From: UMGS172 sp045578845
Lineage (GTDB): Bacteria > Bacillota > Clostridia > Oscillospirales > Acutalibacteraceae
Assembly: GCA_045578845.1 (NCBI GenBank)
Contig: JAZNLA010000010.1
Location: 1-47,234, forward strand
Length of the DNA: 47,234 bases
Direction: 5' to 3'
In this document: positions 16,998 to 25,870 of the stretch, one piece after another
Layout: each line of letters opens with the position of its first letter
How positions within the stretch are numbered: position 1 is the first letter of the stretch
Position numbers and translations under genes: made by a program
Notes under the pieces: generated by a model
Told to the model about the DNA's origin: nothing
Database searches by the model: none
Seen by the model: the letters and a program-made list of their open reading frames with translations, nothing else

Positions 16998-17282
16998 CTA
17001 CTTTACTGTTACCATGACGCGAAGAACACCATCGGTAATCTTAGCAACACGGTCGAGTTCTGCCGGAAAATCAGCATTGCTCTCAAAATTAACGATGATG
17101 TAGTAACCTTCTACTTCGTCGTTGATAGGATAAGCCAAACGGCGTTTACCCCAATCATCAACGCTTTCGATGGTACCGTTTTCTGAAACAAGTGCCTTAA
17201 ACTTTTCAACTAAAGCATTGGTTGCTTCTTCGCCGGAAACTACCGAGAACACCATCATTGCTTCGTACTTCTTGGTTATCAT
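16998..17282 (-). CDS. rpsF: Ribosomal protein S6
   Basis: A 94-aa 30S protein beginning MITKKYEAMMVFS and carrying the S6 core WGKRRLAYPINDEVEGYYIIVNFES. First gene of rpsF-ssb-rpsR; SD AAGGAGGTG. Its structured leader may be bound by S6:S18. Confidence 0.95.
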   Translation of the reverse strand: MITKKYEAMMVFSVVSGEEATNALVEKFKALVSENGTIESVDDWGKRRLAYPINDEVEGYYIIVNFESNADFPAELDRVAKITDGVLRVMVTVK

Positions 17283-17299
17283 TTGCGTTACACCTCCTT

Positions 17300-17370
17300 A
17301 TGGACTATATGGGCCTTTTCTTAATATTAAAAGGCCAAGGAACTACATACTTACAGTAATATAGCGTTAA
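17300..17370 (-). promoter_or_regulatory. Structured rpsF leader, candidate S6:S18 regulatory RNA
   Basis: On the transcript, an outer stem CTATAT/ATATAG encloses a strong apical hairpin GGCCTTTT/AAAAGGCC, ending just before the SD. Autoregulatory leaders bound by S6:S18 are established at this location in bacteria. I do not see the usual CCG-containing bulge, so the match is partial. Confidence 0.4.
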
Positions 17371-17371
17371 T

Positions 17372-17400
17372 ATTATATCAACAAGTTATCCTAAAGTCAA
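17372..17400 (-). promoter_or_regulatory. Promoter of rpsF-ssb-rpsR
   Basis: On the minus strand, TTGACT (17395-17400), 17 nt, TATAAT (17372-17377). Confidence 0.8.
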
Positions 17401-17443
17401 CAATTATTTTTTAAAATATTTTAAATTAAACATTACAAACATC

Positions 17444-17471
17444 TTGAAAAATTTTATAGTTATGATAAAAT
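17444..17471 (+). promoter_or_regulatory. Promoter of pduL
   Basis: TTGAAA (17444-17449), 16 nt, TAAAAT (17466-17471); SD AAGGAG follows near 17490. Confidence 0.65.
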
Positions 17472-17503
17472 GTTAAAAGAATATTTATTAAGGAGTAATA
17501 AAA

Positions 17504-18079
17504 ATGGCAAATGAATTTTTAGTTGAAATTTCCGCACGTCACGCACATGTAACCAAAGAAACCCTTGAGATACTTTTCGGTGAAGGTTATGAACTCACCT
17601 TTAAAAAGGAACTTTCTCAACCCGGACAGTTTGCTACTAACGAGCGTATTACCGTTGTAGGTCCAAAAAAAGAACTTGCAGGCGTTTCTATCTTAGGCCC
17701 CTGCCGCAATGCAGACCAGGTTGAACTGTCGGCAACCGATGCCCGTTCTATCGGTATCACCGCACCTGTTCGCGAATCAGGCGATGTTAAAGACAGCGGA
17801 GCTTGCAAACTTATCGGTCCCAAAGGCGAGGTTGAAATTAAAGAAGGTGTTATCGTCGCTAAAAGACATATCCACATGACACCCGAAGATGCAGAAAAGT
17901 TCGGTGTTAAGGACACTCAAATCGTAAACGTTAAAATTGATTCTAACGGCAGAAGCCTTATTTTCGGCGATACCATTGTTCGTGTAAGCCCTTCTTACGC
18001 TCTTGCAATGCATGTTGACACCGACGAAGCTAACGCTGCAGGTATTCCCGGCAGCATTATGGGAACTATAGTTGACTAA
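17504..18079 (+). CDS. pduL: PduL-type phosphotransacylase
   Basis: Transfers an acyl group between CoA and phosphate, allowing ATP formation through an acetate/propionate kinase. The PduL fold is recognised by paired histidines in two similar half-domains: ARHAH (His13, His15) and AKRHIHM (His122, His124), plus His170 in AMHVDTDEANAAG, all likely metal ligands. Length (191 aa) is normal. No microcompartment shell genes are nearby and no N-terminal encapsulation helix is seen, so it probably serves as a free housekeeping phosphotransacetylase. hemW overlaps its 3' end. Confidence 0.9.
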   Translation: MANEFLVEISARHAHVTKETLEILFGEGYELTFKKELSQPGQFATNERITVVGPKKELAGVSILGPCRNADQVELSATDARSIGITAPVRESGDVKDSGACKLIGPKGEVEIKEGVIVAKRHIHMTPEDAEKFGVKDTQIVNVKIDSNGRSLIFGDTIVRVSPSYALAMHVDTDEANAAGIPGSIMGTIVD

Positions 18080-19187
18080 CACAATAGGACTGTATCTGCA
18101 CATTCCGTTTTGCAGGTCAAAATGTTCATACTGTGATTTTTATTCGTTTAATGCAGACGAAATAACGGTAGACAAATACACCGAAACTTTAAAGGAACAC
18201 ATAAAAGTTGCAGGTAAAAAACTCGGCCGCACTGCCGATACACTTTATTTCGGCGGCGGTACACCGTCACTGCTCGGCGGTGACCGAATAGCCGATATTG
18301 TCAACACTGCAAAACAATCGTTCGTGCTTGAAAATGCCGAAATAACGGTAGAAGTAAATCCTGCCGACGACCTTTATTTTGACCTTAAAAAAATGGCTGA
18401 TGCCGGTGTAAACAGAATTTCACTCGGCGTACAGTCATATAATGAAAATGAACTTACTGCCCTTTCAAGACGGCATAATACATTAGATGTCATTCGTACA
18501 GTAAATGATGCAAAAAAGGTTGGCATTGAAAATATTTCTGCCGACCTCATGCTTGGCATTCCTCACCAAACGATTGACTCTTTAAAAGAGTCGCTTGAAT
18601 TCACGATAGGTCTTGGTGTTACTCACATTTCCTGCTATATTTTAAAAATCGAACAAGGCACACCGTTACATAAAAAATTTATATCAGCACCCGAAAATCT
18701 TTCACTTCCAAGTGACGATTTAGCGGCTGATATGTACCTTTATATGTCGAAATTCCTCGAAAACAAAGGTTTTTCACACTATGAAATTTCAAATTTTGCT
18801 ATGAACGGATTTAATTCCAGACACAATTTAAAATATTGGAACTGTGAGGAATATTTAGGGATAGGTCCCAGTGCACATTCATTTTTAAACGGCAACAGGT
18901 TTTATTTTGAACGAAGTCTAAATAAATACTTAAACTCACCAACCGCTATACCCGACGGCTCAGGCGGTGACAGTAACGAGTACATAATGTTAAGGTTAAG
19001 GCTGAAAGACGGTCTTATATTTTCAGAATTTCGGTCCCGTTTCGGAAGCGATATTTCTCCCGAAATATTAAAAAAGGCGAAAAGTTTAGAAAATTCGGGA
19101 CTTGTAACAGTAGACAGCCGTCACATTTCTCTTACAACTAACGGTTTTCTGTTATCTAATACGGTAATAGGTCAACTGTTGGCATAA
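18072..19187 (+). CDS. hemW: HemW-like radical SAM protein (heme chaperone family)
   Basis: The radical SAM cluster motif is CRSKCSYC (Cys14, Cys18, Cys21), preceded by GLYLHIPF, the HemW signature; YFGGGTPSLL and DLMLGIPHQT are further family motifs. HemW is often annotated as oxygen-independent coproporphyrinogen oxidase but lacks the extra features of HemN and acts in heme delivery. The start is TTG 18072, overlapping the pduL stop by 8 nt. The 371-aa length is normal. Confidence 0.9.
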   Translation: MTNTIGLYLHIPFCRSKCSYCDFYSFNADEITVDKYTETLKEHIKVAGKKLGRTADTLYFGGGTPSLLGGDRIADIVNTAKQSFVLENAEITVEVNPADDLYFDLKKMADAGVNRISLGVQSYNENELTALSRRHNTLDVIRTVNDAKKVGIENISADLMLGIPHQTIDSLKESLEFTIGLGVTHISCYILKIEQGTPLHKKFISAPENLSLPSDDLAADMYLYMSKFLENKGFSHYEISNFAMNGFNSRHNLKYWNCEEYLGIGPSAHSFLNGNRFYFERSLNKYLNSPTAIPDGSGGDSNEYIMLRLRLKDGLIFSEFRSRFGSDISPEILKKAKSLENSGLVTVDSRHISLTTNGFLLSNTVIGQLLA

Positions 19188-19207
19188 TAAAAAAAGGAGC
19201 AACCAAT

Positions 19208-19648
19208 ATGAAAAAATTATTAAAAGAATTTAAGGATTTTATCAATCGCGGCAATGTCGTTGACATGGCAGTCGGTGTTATGTTCGGCGCCGCACTTAAG
19301 GCAATCGTAGACTCACTCGTAAAAGACATGATTTCCCCTATCGTAGGTCTTATCTTCAGACAAAACTTTGACAACCTTTCAATTACAATTCCCTTCTTTA
19401 ACGTTACATTCGGCATAGGTTCATTTATCATGGCTATCATTAACTTCCTTATTATAGCCGTTATTTTATTTGCTATTGTAAAACTCATGAACATGCTTCG
19501 TAACATCAAAATCCGCGGTTCTAAAGACGAAGAAGTACCCGCACCTACAACCAAGGTTTGTCCTTACTGCAAAAGTGAAATTGCCATTGATGCTACCCGT
19601 TGCCCCCACTGTACTTCTGAACTTGAGAAGGAACTTGAAAACGCATAA
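19208..19648 (+). CDS. mscL: Large-conductance mechanosensitive channel with zinc-ribbon tail
   Basis: Osmotic emergency channel in the cytoplasmic membrane. The MscL core is clear: the amphipathic N-terminal FKDFINRGNVVDMAVGVMFGAA, TM1 (~17-45), a short periplasmic loop, TM2 (~72-98). Instead of ending with the usual helical bundle, the protein continues into a zinc ribbon, CPYC (118-121) and CPHC (132-135), then an acidic end. SD AAAGGAG. It lies 20 bp after hemW and ends at a strong terminator. Confidence 0.93.
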   Translation: MKKLLKEFKDFINRGNVVDMAVGVMFGAALKAIVDSLVKDMISPIVGLIFRQNFDNLSITIPFFNVTFGIGSFIMAIINFLIIAVILFAIVKLMNMLRNIKIRGSKDEEVPAPTTKVCPYCKSEIAIDATRCPHCTSELEKELENA

Positions 19649-19660
19649 TCTTAAAAATTC

Positions 19661-19695
19661 AAAAGACCGAAAGTGCAAACTTTCGGTCTTTTTTT
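19661..19695. terminator. Bidirectional terminator after mscL
   Basis: AAAAGACCGAAAGT / ACTTTCGGTCTTTT, GCAA loop, long T run. Confidence 0.9.
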
Positions 19696-20101
19696 ATATT
19701 ATATGTTTATTGCTTTTTCTGAAAGCACCGACTACAGAGCCCACGCCCGACATAGCCGTTGCAAGTATAAGTCTTAAAATAAAAAGTGATGTAAACTCGC
19801 CCTTCGTTACAACTGCTGATATAAGAGCAACCGTTACATAAAAAACAAAACCCGATAAAAGTCCTACAATAAGTGCCTTAGAACCCAATATTTTTGACGA
19901 AACAAGCCCGCACAAAAATCCCGCTAAAGCCAAAGACACAGTCGATAAAACCACCGCCGTACCGTCGGGCATATCTGTTAGTACCAATAATAATGCCGAC
20001 AGCATTAACATTAAAAATAACACTATATATCCTACTGCAATACCTATGCCCATGCTTATTGCGAAACTTTGCTTTGCATTATTACTTAATATAAATTTCA
20101 T
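19694..20101 (-). CDS. TIGR04086-family membrane protein
   Basis: A 135-aa protein with four hydrophobic segments (roughly residues 12-40, 48-68, 75-95, 105-125), matching the TIGR04086 (YrzE-like) family often found downstream of yajC in Firmicutes. The function is not known. The ATG at 20101 follows directly on the T run of a strong terminator hairpin, and the only SD-like sequence (GGCGGTG) lies inside that hairpin, so expression would need read-through and opening of the stem. Confidence 0.75.
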   Translation of the reverse strand: MKFILSNNAKQSFAISMGIGIAVGYIVLFLMLMLSALLLVLTDMPDGTAVVLSTVSLALAGFLCGLVSSKILGSKALIVGLLSGFVFYVTVALISAVVTKGEFTSLFILRLILATAMSGVGSVVGAFRKSNKHII

Positions 20102-20139
20102 AAAAAAACACCGCCCGTTAAATAATACGGTGCGGTGTC
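20102..20139 (-). terminator. Terminator/attenuator between yajC and the TIGR04086 gene
   Basis: On the minus strand, CACCGC-A-CCGT / ACGG-GCGGTG forms a GC-rich hairpin followed by seven T and then at once by the ATG of the next gene. Confidence 0.82.
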
Positions 20140-20160
20140 TTAATTTATAACCCGACTATT

Positions 20161-20448
20161 TTATTTTTTTACTTCTTCGTGTACAGTGTTGTTTACCGAC
20201 AATGCCCACTTCTTAATTTTCGATTTAGAATGGTCAGCAGGTGACTCAACAATAAAGCAGTCATCTTTGATAGATACAACGCGAACTACAAGACCGCCGA
20301 TAGTAACGATTTCGTCACCGACCTGTACACTTTCTCTGATTTCTTCTTCCTTTTTTTGCTTTTTCTTCTGTGAACGGTTCATAAAGAAAATGATACCGCC
20401 GAAAACAGCAAAAACTATTAAATACATTACAATAGTCATCCAAGGCAT
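20161..20448 (-). CDS. yajC: Preprotein translocase accessory subunit YajC
   Basis: A 95-aa protein with one N-terminal membrane helix (~4-22), a basic linker (NRSQKKKQKK) and the conserved YajC core (VQVGDEIVTIGGLVVRVVSIKDDCFIVES). Partner of SecDF in the Sec translocon. It follows tgt by 67 bp, the common tgt-yajC order. Confidence 0.93.
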   Translation of the reverse strand: MPWMTIVMYLIVFAVFGGIIFFMNRSQKKKQKKEEEIRESVQVGDEIVTIGGLVVRVVSIKDDCFIVESPADHSKSKIKKWALSVNNTVHEEVKK

Positions 20449-20515
20449 GGCTAAATCCTCCTAAAAACTTAATAACATCATATTACTACAAACTTAAAGT
20501 TATTGCAAGCGAAAT

Positions 20516-21649
20516 TTATATTCTTGTACTCAAATTTACAATATTTTCATTTTTAAAGATTTCAAATGTACCGCTGTCAAGATTTTCTCTTATTTTTTCC
20601 ATAAGCACATTGTAAAAATAGAGATTATGCTGGACAGCAAGTCTTTGTCCCAACATTTCGCCGCTGCGAATCAAATGTCTTATATATGCCCTGGAATGTT
20701 TTTGGCAGGCAGGACAACCGCACCTTTTGTCAATAGGCGACTCGTCATCGCGGTATTTTTCGTTATTGATATTTATAATACCGTCCCAAGTAAACAGGTG
20801 CCCGTGCCTTGCGTTTCGGCTGGGCATTACACAGTCAAAAAGGTCAACACCGCGGGAAACACCCTCTATAATATTGGCAGGCGTGCCGACACCCATTAAA
20901 TAACGGATTTTTTCTTTTGGCATAAACGGTTCAATCTGCTCGATAACGTGATACATTACCTCGGAAGACTCGCCCACAGCAAGGCCGCCGATTGCATATC
21001 CGTCAAGGTCCAAATCGGCAATTTCTTTCATGTGCTCTACCCTTAAATCATCAAAGGTACAACCTTGATTGATACCGAATAATAACTGATTGGGATTAAC
21101 TGTATCGGACAAGGAATTAAGTTCTTTCATTTTTGCCTTGCAGCGTTTTAACCAACGAGTCGTTCTCGCACAGGATTCTGCAGCATAATCATGTTCGGCA
21201 GGATTTTCAACACACTCGTCGAAAGCCATGGCGATTGTAGAGCCTAAATTAGACTGAATTTTCATACTTTCTTCAGGTCCCATAAAAATCTTTCTGCCGT
21301 CAATGTGAGAATTAAATGTTACACCCTCTTCATTGATTTTTCTAAGTGAGGCAAGTGAAAACACCTGAAAACCGCCGCTGTCGGTCAAAATCGGACCTTG
21401 CCAACCGGTAAACCTATGTAATCCACCGAGTTTTTTTACAAGTTCATCACCGGGTCGTAGATGCAAATGATATGTGTTACAAAGCATAACCTGAGTATGT
21501 AAATCGTCGGCCAAATCAAAAGCAGAAACTCCGCCTTTGATAGCCGCACAGGTTGCAACATTCATAAATGCCGGGGTTTGCACCGTACCGTGTACCGTAT
21601 TAAATACACCGCGACGGGCATTTCCCTCTTGTTTTATTACCTTAAACAT
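20516..21649 (-). CDS. tgt: Queuine tRNA-ribosyltransferase
   Basis: Exchanges guanine for preQ1 at the wobble position of GUN-anticodon tRNAs. Active-site stretches DSGGFQVFSL and GGLAVGE are present, and zinc ligands sit in CGCPACQ...H near the C terminus. I placed the start at ATG 21649 (377 aa; MFKVIKQEGNARRG), 7 nt after GGAG. A longer frame to 21691 would overlap the upstream gene and adds an unusual 14-residue extension. Confidence 0.94.
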   Translation of the reverse strand: MFKVIKQEGNARRGVFNTVHGTVQTPAFMNVATCAAIKGGVSAFDLADDLHTQVMLCNTYHLHLRPGDELVKKLGGLHRFTGWQGPILTDSGGFQVFSLASLRKINEEGVTFNSHIDGRKIFMGPEESMKIQSNLGSTIAMAFDECVENPAEHDYAAESCARTTRWLKRCKAKMKELNSLSDTVNPNQLLFGINQGCTFDDLRVEHMKEIADLDLDGYAIGGLAVGESSEVMYHVIEQIEPFMPKEKIRYLMGVGTPANIIEGVSRGVDLFDCVMPSRNARHGHLFTWDGIININNEKYRDDESPIDKRCGCPACQKHSRAYIRHLIRSGEMLGQRLAVQHNLYFYNVLMEKIRENLDSGTFEIFKNENIVNLSTRI

Positions 21650-21659
21650 CAAATTTCTC

Positions 21660-22373
21660 CTAATTTCTTCTCCTGTTACCGCTGCCCGCAACCAATAAAA
21701 ACAGTCTTAAAAACTGCATTGCGGTAACTGCAAGTGCGGCAACATAAGTCAATGCCGCCGCTATCAGCACTTTTTTAGCACCAATCGACTCATCCGGTGT
21801 CAGTATATTACCTTCTTTTATAGCATTTATTGCTCTGCGGCTTGCGTTAAACTCTGTGGGCAGTGTTATAAGTTGAAATATAACACAAAGACCGAAAAGA
21901 GCCACGCCCAAATACGCAATATAACTGTAAAACTCACCCAGATAAGACAATAAAATACCGATTAAAATCAAGGGCATTGCAAGTCTTGAGCCGATATTTG
22001 TAATAGGCACTATTGCTGTACGAATTTTAACAGGCAAATAATGTTTTGCATGCTGAACTGCATGACCAGCTTCGTGACAAGCAATACCTAAAGCCGCAAC
22101 CGAAGTACTGTCATAAACGGTTTCACTAAGCCTAATGATATTGGTCCTCGGATCGAAGTGATCAGTGAGTTTACCGCTAACCCGTTCAATTTTTACACCG
22201 TTTACCCCATTTTGTTCCAAAACAAGTCTTGCAGCGGCGTCAGCCGTTATACCTTTACTTGAAAACACATTTGAATACTTTTTGAAAGAAGAATTAACAA
22301 GTCCGCTCATCAAAAGCGAAAATATAACCGCCGGCAAAACTAAAACGATGTACATCCAATCAATATAAAACAT
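21660..22373 (-). CDS. YugP-type membrane zinc metallopeptidase
   Basis: A 237-aa integral membrane peptidase of the Zn_peptidase_2 (YugP) family. The N-terminal helix is followed by the cytoplasmic catalytic part with HEAGHAVQHA (HExxH), then two or three helices (~118-160) with LPTEFNASRRA, conserved in this family, and a last helix near the end. The substrate is not known. It sits between xpt and tgt with 10-24 bp gaps. Confidence 0.88.
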   Translation of the reverse strand: MFYIDWMYIVLVLPAVIFSLLMSGLVNSSFKKYSNVFSSKGITADAAARLVLEQNGVNGVKIERVSGKLTDHFDPRTNIIRLSETVYDSTSVAALGIACHEAGHAVQHAKHYLPVKIRTAIVPITNIGSRLAMPLILIGILLSYLGEFYSYIAYLGVALFGLCVIFQLITLPTEFNASRRAINAIKEGNILTPDESIGAKKVLIAAALTYVAALAVTAMQFLRLFLLVAGSGNRRRN

Positions 22374-22397
22374 TTAAACACCTAAATTAAGAAATTT

Positions 22398-22967
22398 TCA
22401 GCAAAACTCAATTTCTGTTTCACTCATTGATTTTATTTTTGCCAAAGATTCCACTCTATATCCGCGGTTTCTGATAATATCTCCTCCGCCTTGATATGTT
22501 TTTTCAATCACAATGCCGCAACCCACAACGGTTGCACCTGCAGATTCAACAATTTCAATAAGTCCGCAAAGAGCATTTCCCCTGGCAAGAAAATCGTCAA
22601 TGATAAGAATTTTATCATTCTCGTTTATGTACTGTTTTGAAACTATAATATCATTGGTTGTTCCGTGTGTATAAGAATCAACCTTTGCAGAATAAACACC
22701 AGTAGAAATATTACTTGAACGGCTTTTTTTTGCAAAAACAACCGGCACTTCAAAATACTGAGCCGCAAGACAGGCAATACCGATACCCGAAGCTTCAATG
22801 GTAAGTATTTTAGTAACACCGTTTTTTTCAAAAAGTCTTTTAAACTCACGGCCTAGTTTACACATAAACATAACATCAATTTGGTGATTTAAAAAATTAT
22901 CAACCTTTAATACATTTCCGCTTAAAACTCTGCCTTCTCTTACTATTTTATCTTCTAAAAGTTTCAT
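22398..22967 (-). CDS. xpt: Xanthine phosphoribosyltransferase
   Basis: Salvages xanthine to XMP. PRPP-binding motif ILIIDDFLARGNA; N-terminal MKLLEDKIVREGRVLSGNVLKVD is family-typical; 190 aa against 194 in B. subtilis. The start at ATG 22967 follows GGGAGT by 4 nt; a start six codons earlier overlaps the SD region. First gene of xpt-yugP-tgt-yajC. The leader is only about 30 nt, so no purine riboswitch is present. Confidence 0.92.
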   Translation of the reverse strand: MKLLEDKIVREGRVLSGNVLKVDNFLNHQIDVMFMCKLGREFKRLFEKNGVTKILTIEASGIGIACLAAQYFEVPVVFAKKSRSSNISTGVYSAKVDSYTHGTTNDIIVSKQYINENDKILIIDDFLARGNALCGLIEIVESAGATVVGCGIVIEKTYQGGGDIIRNRGYRVESLAKIKSMSETEIEFC

Positions 22968-23003
22968 TATAACTCCCACTTTCAAAACAAGTAATTAACT
23001 TAT

Positions 23004-23032
23004 ATTATCCCTTAAAACGACAAATTTGTCAA
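23004..23032 (-). promoter_or_regulatory. Promoter of xpt operon
   Basis: On the minus strand, TTGACA (23027-23032), 17 nt, GATAAT (23004-23009). Confidence 0.78.
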
Positions 23033-23136
23033 GCGATTTAAAAGTTTTATAAAAAATCAATTAAATACTGTTATTTTAATGAAACTTCGGTCTTAATTTT
23101 GGTTATTTTAAACTACTTCACACCCTGCTTTTGCAC

Positions 23137-23165
23137 TTGCAAAAAATTCTGATTTATGATAAAAT
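23137..23165 (+). promoter_or_regulatory. Probable promoter of the FAD oxidoreductase gene
   Basis: TTGCAA (23137-23142), 17 nt, TAAAAT (23160-23165). Confidence 0.55.
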
Positions 23166-23223
23166 TAATTGGATATGGTTAAGTCCTAATACTTATAATT
23201 TGACAGAATGGAGATTTTGAATA

Positions 23224-24627
23224 ATGAAAACAGACGTAGTAATTGTGGGAGCCGGCCCTGCGGGTATATTTACCGCTATTGAAATGATAAAATTAGGCAG
23301 TCACAAAAAAATCGTCATTGTTGAAAAGGGTCAGTCGGTTGAAAACCGTCACTGTCCCAAATCAAAAACCAAGCAGTGCGTAAACTGTAAACCGTTTTGT
23401 CACATTACAACCGGTTTCTCCGGTGCCGGTGCTTTTTCCGACGGTAAACTTTCTTTAAGTTACGAAGTCGGCGGTGACCTGCCCTCGCTTATCGGTGAAG
23501 GTGTGGCACAAGACCTTATCGACTACGCCGATAAGATTTATCTTGAATTCGGTGCCGACGAGCATGTTGAAGGTCTTGGAAATACCGAAGAGGTTAAAGA
23601 AATCAGAAAACGTGCCATTCAGGCAGGTCTGCAACTTGTTGACTGTCCCATCCGTCACATGGGCACCGAAAAGGCACAAAACATTTATCTTTCCATTGAA
23701 AAATACCTGATCGCAAACGGCGTTGAAATTATGTTCGGTACCGAGTGCCGCAACCTTAAATTTGACGGTAACAAATGTATCGGTATTTATGCCTTTGACG
23801 GCAAAAATGAATTTGACATTGACGCCGAAAGTACCATTGTCGCCACAGGCCGCAGAGGTGCCGATTGGTTGGAAAAACTTTGTGCCGAACACAATATTGC
23901 ACACCAACCCGGAACGGTTGACATCGGTGTTCGTGTTGAAGTTCGCAACGAAGTTATGGAAACCGTAAATAAGGTACTATATGAGTCAAAACTTATCGGT
24001 TATCCGAAACCGTTTAAAAACAAGGTGCGTACGTTCTGTCAAAACCCCGGCGGTTTTGTAAGTCAAGAAAACTACGACAATAACTTGGCGGTTGTCAACG
24101 GTCATTCGTATAAAGACCGCAAATCGGATAACACTAACCTCGCAATACTTTGCTCTCATAATTTCAGTACACCTTTCAATCAACCTATTGAGTACGCACA
24201 AAAGGTCGGAGAACTGACTAATATGCTCGGTGCAGGTCACATTCTTGTTCAGCGTTACGGTGATATTTTAGACGGTAAACGTACATGGGACAAGGAACTT
24301 GCACGTGCAAATCTTAAACCTACTCTGCCCGATGCAGTCGCAGGTGACATCACCGCCGCTATGCCCTACCGTGCAATGATAAACATTATCAACTTTATCC
24401 AAGCGGTTGACCATGTAGTGCCGGGTTTTGCCTCTACGGAAACACTGCTCTATTCACCAGAACTCAAATTTTACAGCAACCGCGTAAAAATGGATTCTTC
24501 ACTCACCACAAGTGTAGACGGTCTTTACTGCTTAGGTGATTCAAGCGGTTGGACAAGAGGTCTTATGATGGCATCTGTTATGGGTGTTTTAATGGGCAGA
24601 AAACTTTACGAGAAAGAAAATATTTAA
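23224..24627 (+). CDS. FAD-dependent oxidoreductase (COG2509-like)
   Basis: A 467-aa flavoprotein. The N-terminal Rossmann motif is VVIVGAGPAGIFTAIE; a second FAD contact is STIVATGRRGADW; the C-terminal YCLGDSSGWTRGLMMASVMG closes the FAD site. A cysteine cluster (Cys44, Cys52, Cys55, Cys59) lies just after the first strand, and could bind a metal or an Fe-S cluster. These proteins are annotated as uncharacterised FAD-dependent dehydrogenases; the substrate is unknown. galE follows after 18 bp with its own SD, so the two are probably co-transcribed. Confidence 0.85.
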   Translation: MKTDVVIVGAGPAGIFTAIEMIKLGSHKKIVIVEKGQSVENRHCPKSKTKQCVNCKPFCHITTGFSGAGAFSDGKLSLSYEVGGDLPSLIGEGVAQDLIDYADKIYLEFGADEHVEGLGNTEEVKEIRKRAIQAGLQLVDCPIRHMGTEKAQNIYLSIEKYLIANGVEIMFGTECRNLKFDGNKCIGIYAFDGKNEFDIDAESTIVATGRRGADWLEKLCAEHNIAHQPGTVDIGVRVEVRNEVMETVNKVLYESKLIGYPKPFKNKVRTFCQNPGGFVSQENYDNNLAVVNGHSYKDRKSDNTNLAILCSHNFSTPFNQPIEYAQKVGELTNMLGAGHILVQRYGDILDGKRTWDKELARANLKPTLPDAVAGDITAAMPYRAMINIINFIQAVDHVVPGFASTETLLYSPELKFYSNRVKMDSSLTTSVDGLYCLGDSSGWTRGLMMASVMGVLMGRKLYEKENI

Positions 24628-24645
24628 ATAAAAGAGGAATGAACT

Positions 24646-25659
24646 ATGTCAATATTAACTACCGGCGGTGCCGGATACATCGGCAGTCACACCTGTATTG
24701 AACTCATTAAATCAGGTCATGATGTTGTCATTGTTGACAATCTTCGCAACAGTAAATTAGAAGCGGTAAAACGCATAGAAAAAATTGCAGGTGCAAAAAT
24801 CAAGTTTTACGAAGCCGATGTTTGCGACCGCGATGCACTTCGCAAAATTTTCAAAGAAAACGACATTGAAGCGGTTATTCACTTTGCAGGACTTAAAGCA
24901 GTCGGTGAATCGGCCCAAATTCCGCTTGAATACTACCGAAACAACATAGATTCCACCCTTGCACTTTGCGATGTCATGAGTGAATTCCAAGTTAAAAAAA
25001 TCGTATTTTCATCATCGGCTACAGTTTACGGTATGTCTAAAATAATGCCGCTTGTGGAAACCATGCCGACCGGTGCTATCAACCCTTATGGTAGAACAAA
25101 ATGGTTTATTGAACATATTTTGACCGACCTTTTTAATGCCGACAATGATTGGTCTGTCGCTTTACTTCGTTATTTCAATCCCATAGGTGCCCATGAAAGC
25201 GGACTTATAGGCGAAGACCCGAAAGGAATTCCTAATAACCTCATGCCCTACATTTCACAGGTTGCAGTCGGAAAACTCCAAAAACTTCGTGTATTCGGTA
25301 ATGACTACAACACTGTAGACGGCACAGGAGTCAGAGATTACATTCATGTAGTAGACCTTGCCGACGGTCATGTAAAAGCAGTAAATTGGGTGCTTAAAAA
25401 CACCGGTTGTGAGGCTATCAACCTCGGCACTGGCAACGGTTGCTCGGTATTACAGTTAAAAGATGCCTTCCAAAAAGCGTCAGGCATAACCATTCCGTTT
25501 GAAATTGTAGACCGCCGCCCCGGTGACCCCGACGAGGTTTACGCCAATGCCGACAAAGCAAAACACTTACTCGGTTGGACCGCCACACGTTCTATCGAAA
25601 AAATGTGCGAAGATACATGGCGTTGGCAGAAAAACAACCCGAACGGTTTCGAAGAATAA
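24646..25659 (+). CDS. galE: UDP-glucose 4-epimerase
   Basis: Interconverts UDP-glucose and UDP-galactose. Extended SDR: NAD-binding TTGGAGYIGSH (residues 5-15), catalytic SSSATVYG (131-138) and Tyr148-x3-Lys152 (YGRTK); 337 aa is standard. It completes the Leloir steps with the distant galT. SD AGAGGAA; ends at a terminator. Confidence 0.95.
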   Translation: MSILTTGGAGYIGSHTCIELIKSGHDVVIVDNLRNSKLEAVKRIEKIAGAKIKFYEADVCDRDALRKIFKENDIEAVIHFAGLKAVGESAQIPLEYYRNNIDSTLALCDVMSEFQVKKIVFSSSATVYGMSKIMPLVETMPTGAINPYGRTKWFIEHILTDLFNADNDWSVALLRYFNPIGAHESGLIGEDPKGIPNNLMPYISQVAVGKLQKLRVFGNDYNTVDGTGVRDYIHVVDLADGHVKAVNWVLKNTGCEAINLGTGNGCSVLQLKDAFQKASGITIPFEIVDRRPGDPDEVYANADKAKHLLGWTATRSIEKMCEDTWRWQKNNPNGFEE

Positions 25660-25664
25660 TTTTT

Positions 25665-25689
25665 TAGGAGTATCAAACTGATACTCCTA
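25665..25689 (+). terminator. Terminator after galE
   Basis: TAGGAGTATCA / TGATACTCCTA with a 3-nt loop, followed by a T-rich tract. Confidence 0.8.
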
Positions 25690-25717
25690 TTTATTTTAAT
25701 TTTTTTTAAAAAAAGTA

Positions 25718-25746
25718 TTGCATTTTTAAAATATATATGATAATAT
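25718..25746 (+). promoter_or_regulatory. Probable promoter of tRNA-Ala
   Basis: TTGCAT (25718-25723), 17 nt, TAATAT (25741-25746), 14 nt before the tRNA. Confidence 0.55.
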
Positions 25747-25759
25747 ATCTTAGTCCTTT

Positions 25760-25834
<75 letters not shown>

Positions 25835-25835
<1 letters not shown>

Positions 25836-25870
25836 AAAAATCCCGAATTCCGTAGAATTCGGGATTTTTT
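25835..25870 (+). terminator. Terminator after tRNA-Ala
   Basis: AAAAAATCCCGAATTC-CGTA-GAATTCGGGATTTTTT, starting on the last base of the tRNA. Confidence 0.9.

Noticed and set aside
17504..18079. PduL as part of a microcompartment operon
   Set aside because: No shell proteins, aldehyde dehydrogenase or encapsulation helix; neighbours are hemW and mscL.
22985..23200. Guanine/xanthine riboswitch upstream of xpt
   Set aside because: The promoter at 23004-23032 leaves a leader of about 30 nt, too short for an aptamer, and no purine-aptamer core is visible upstream.
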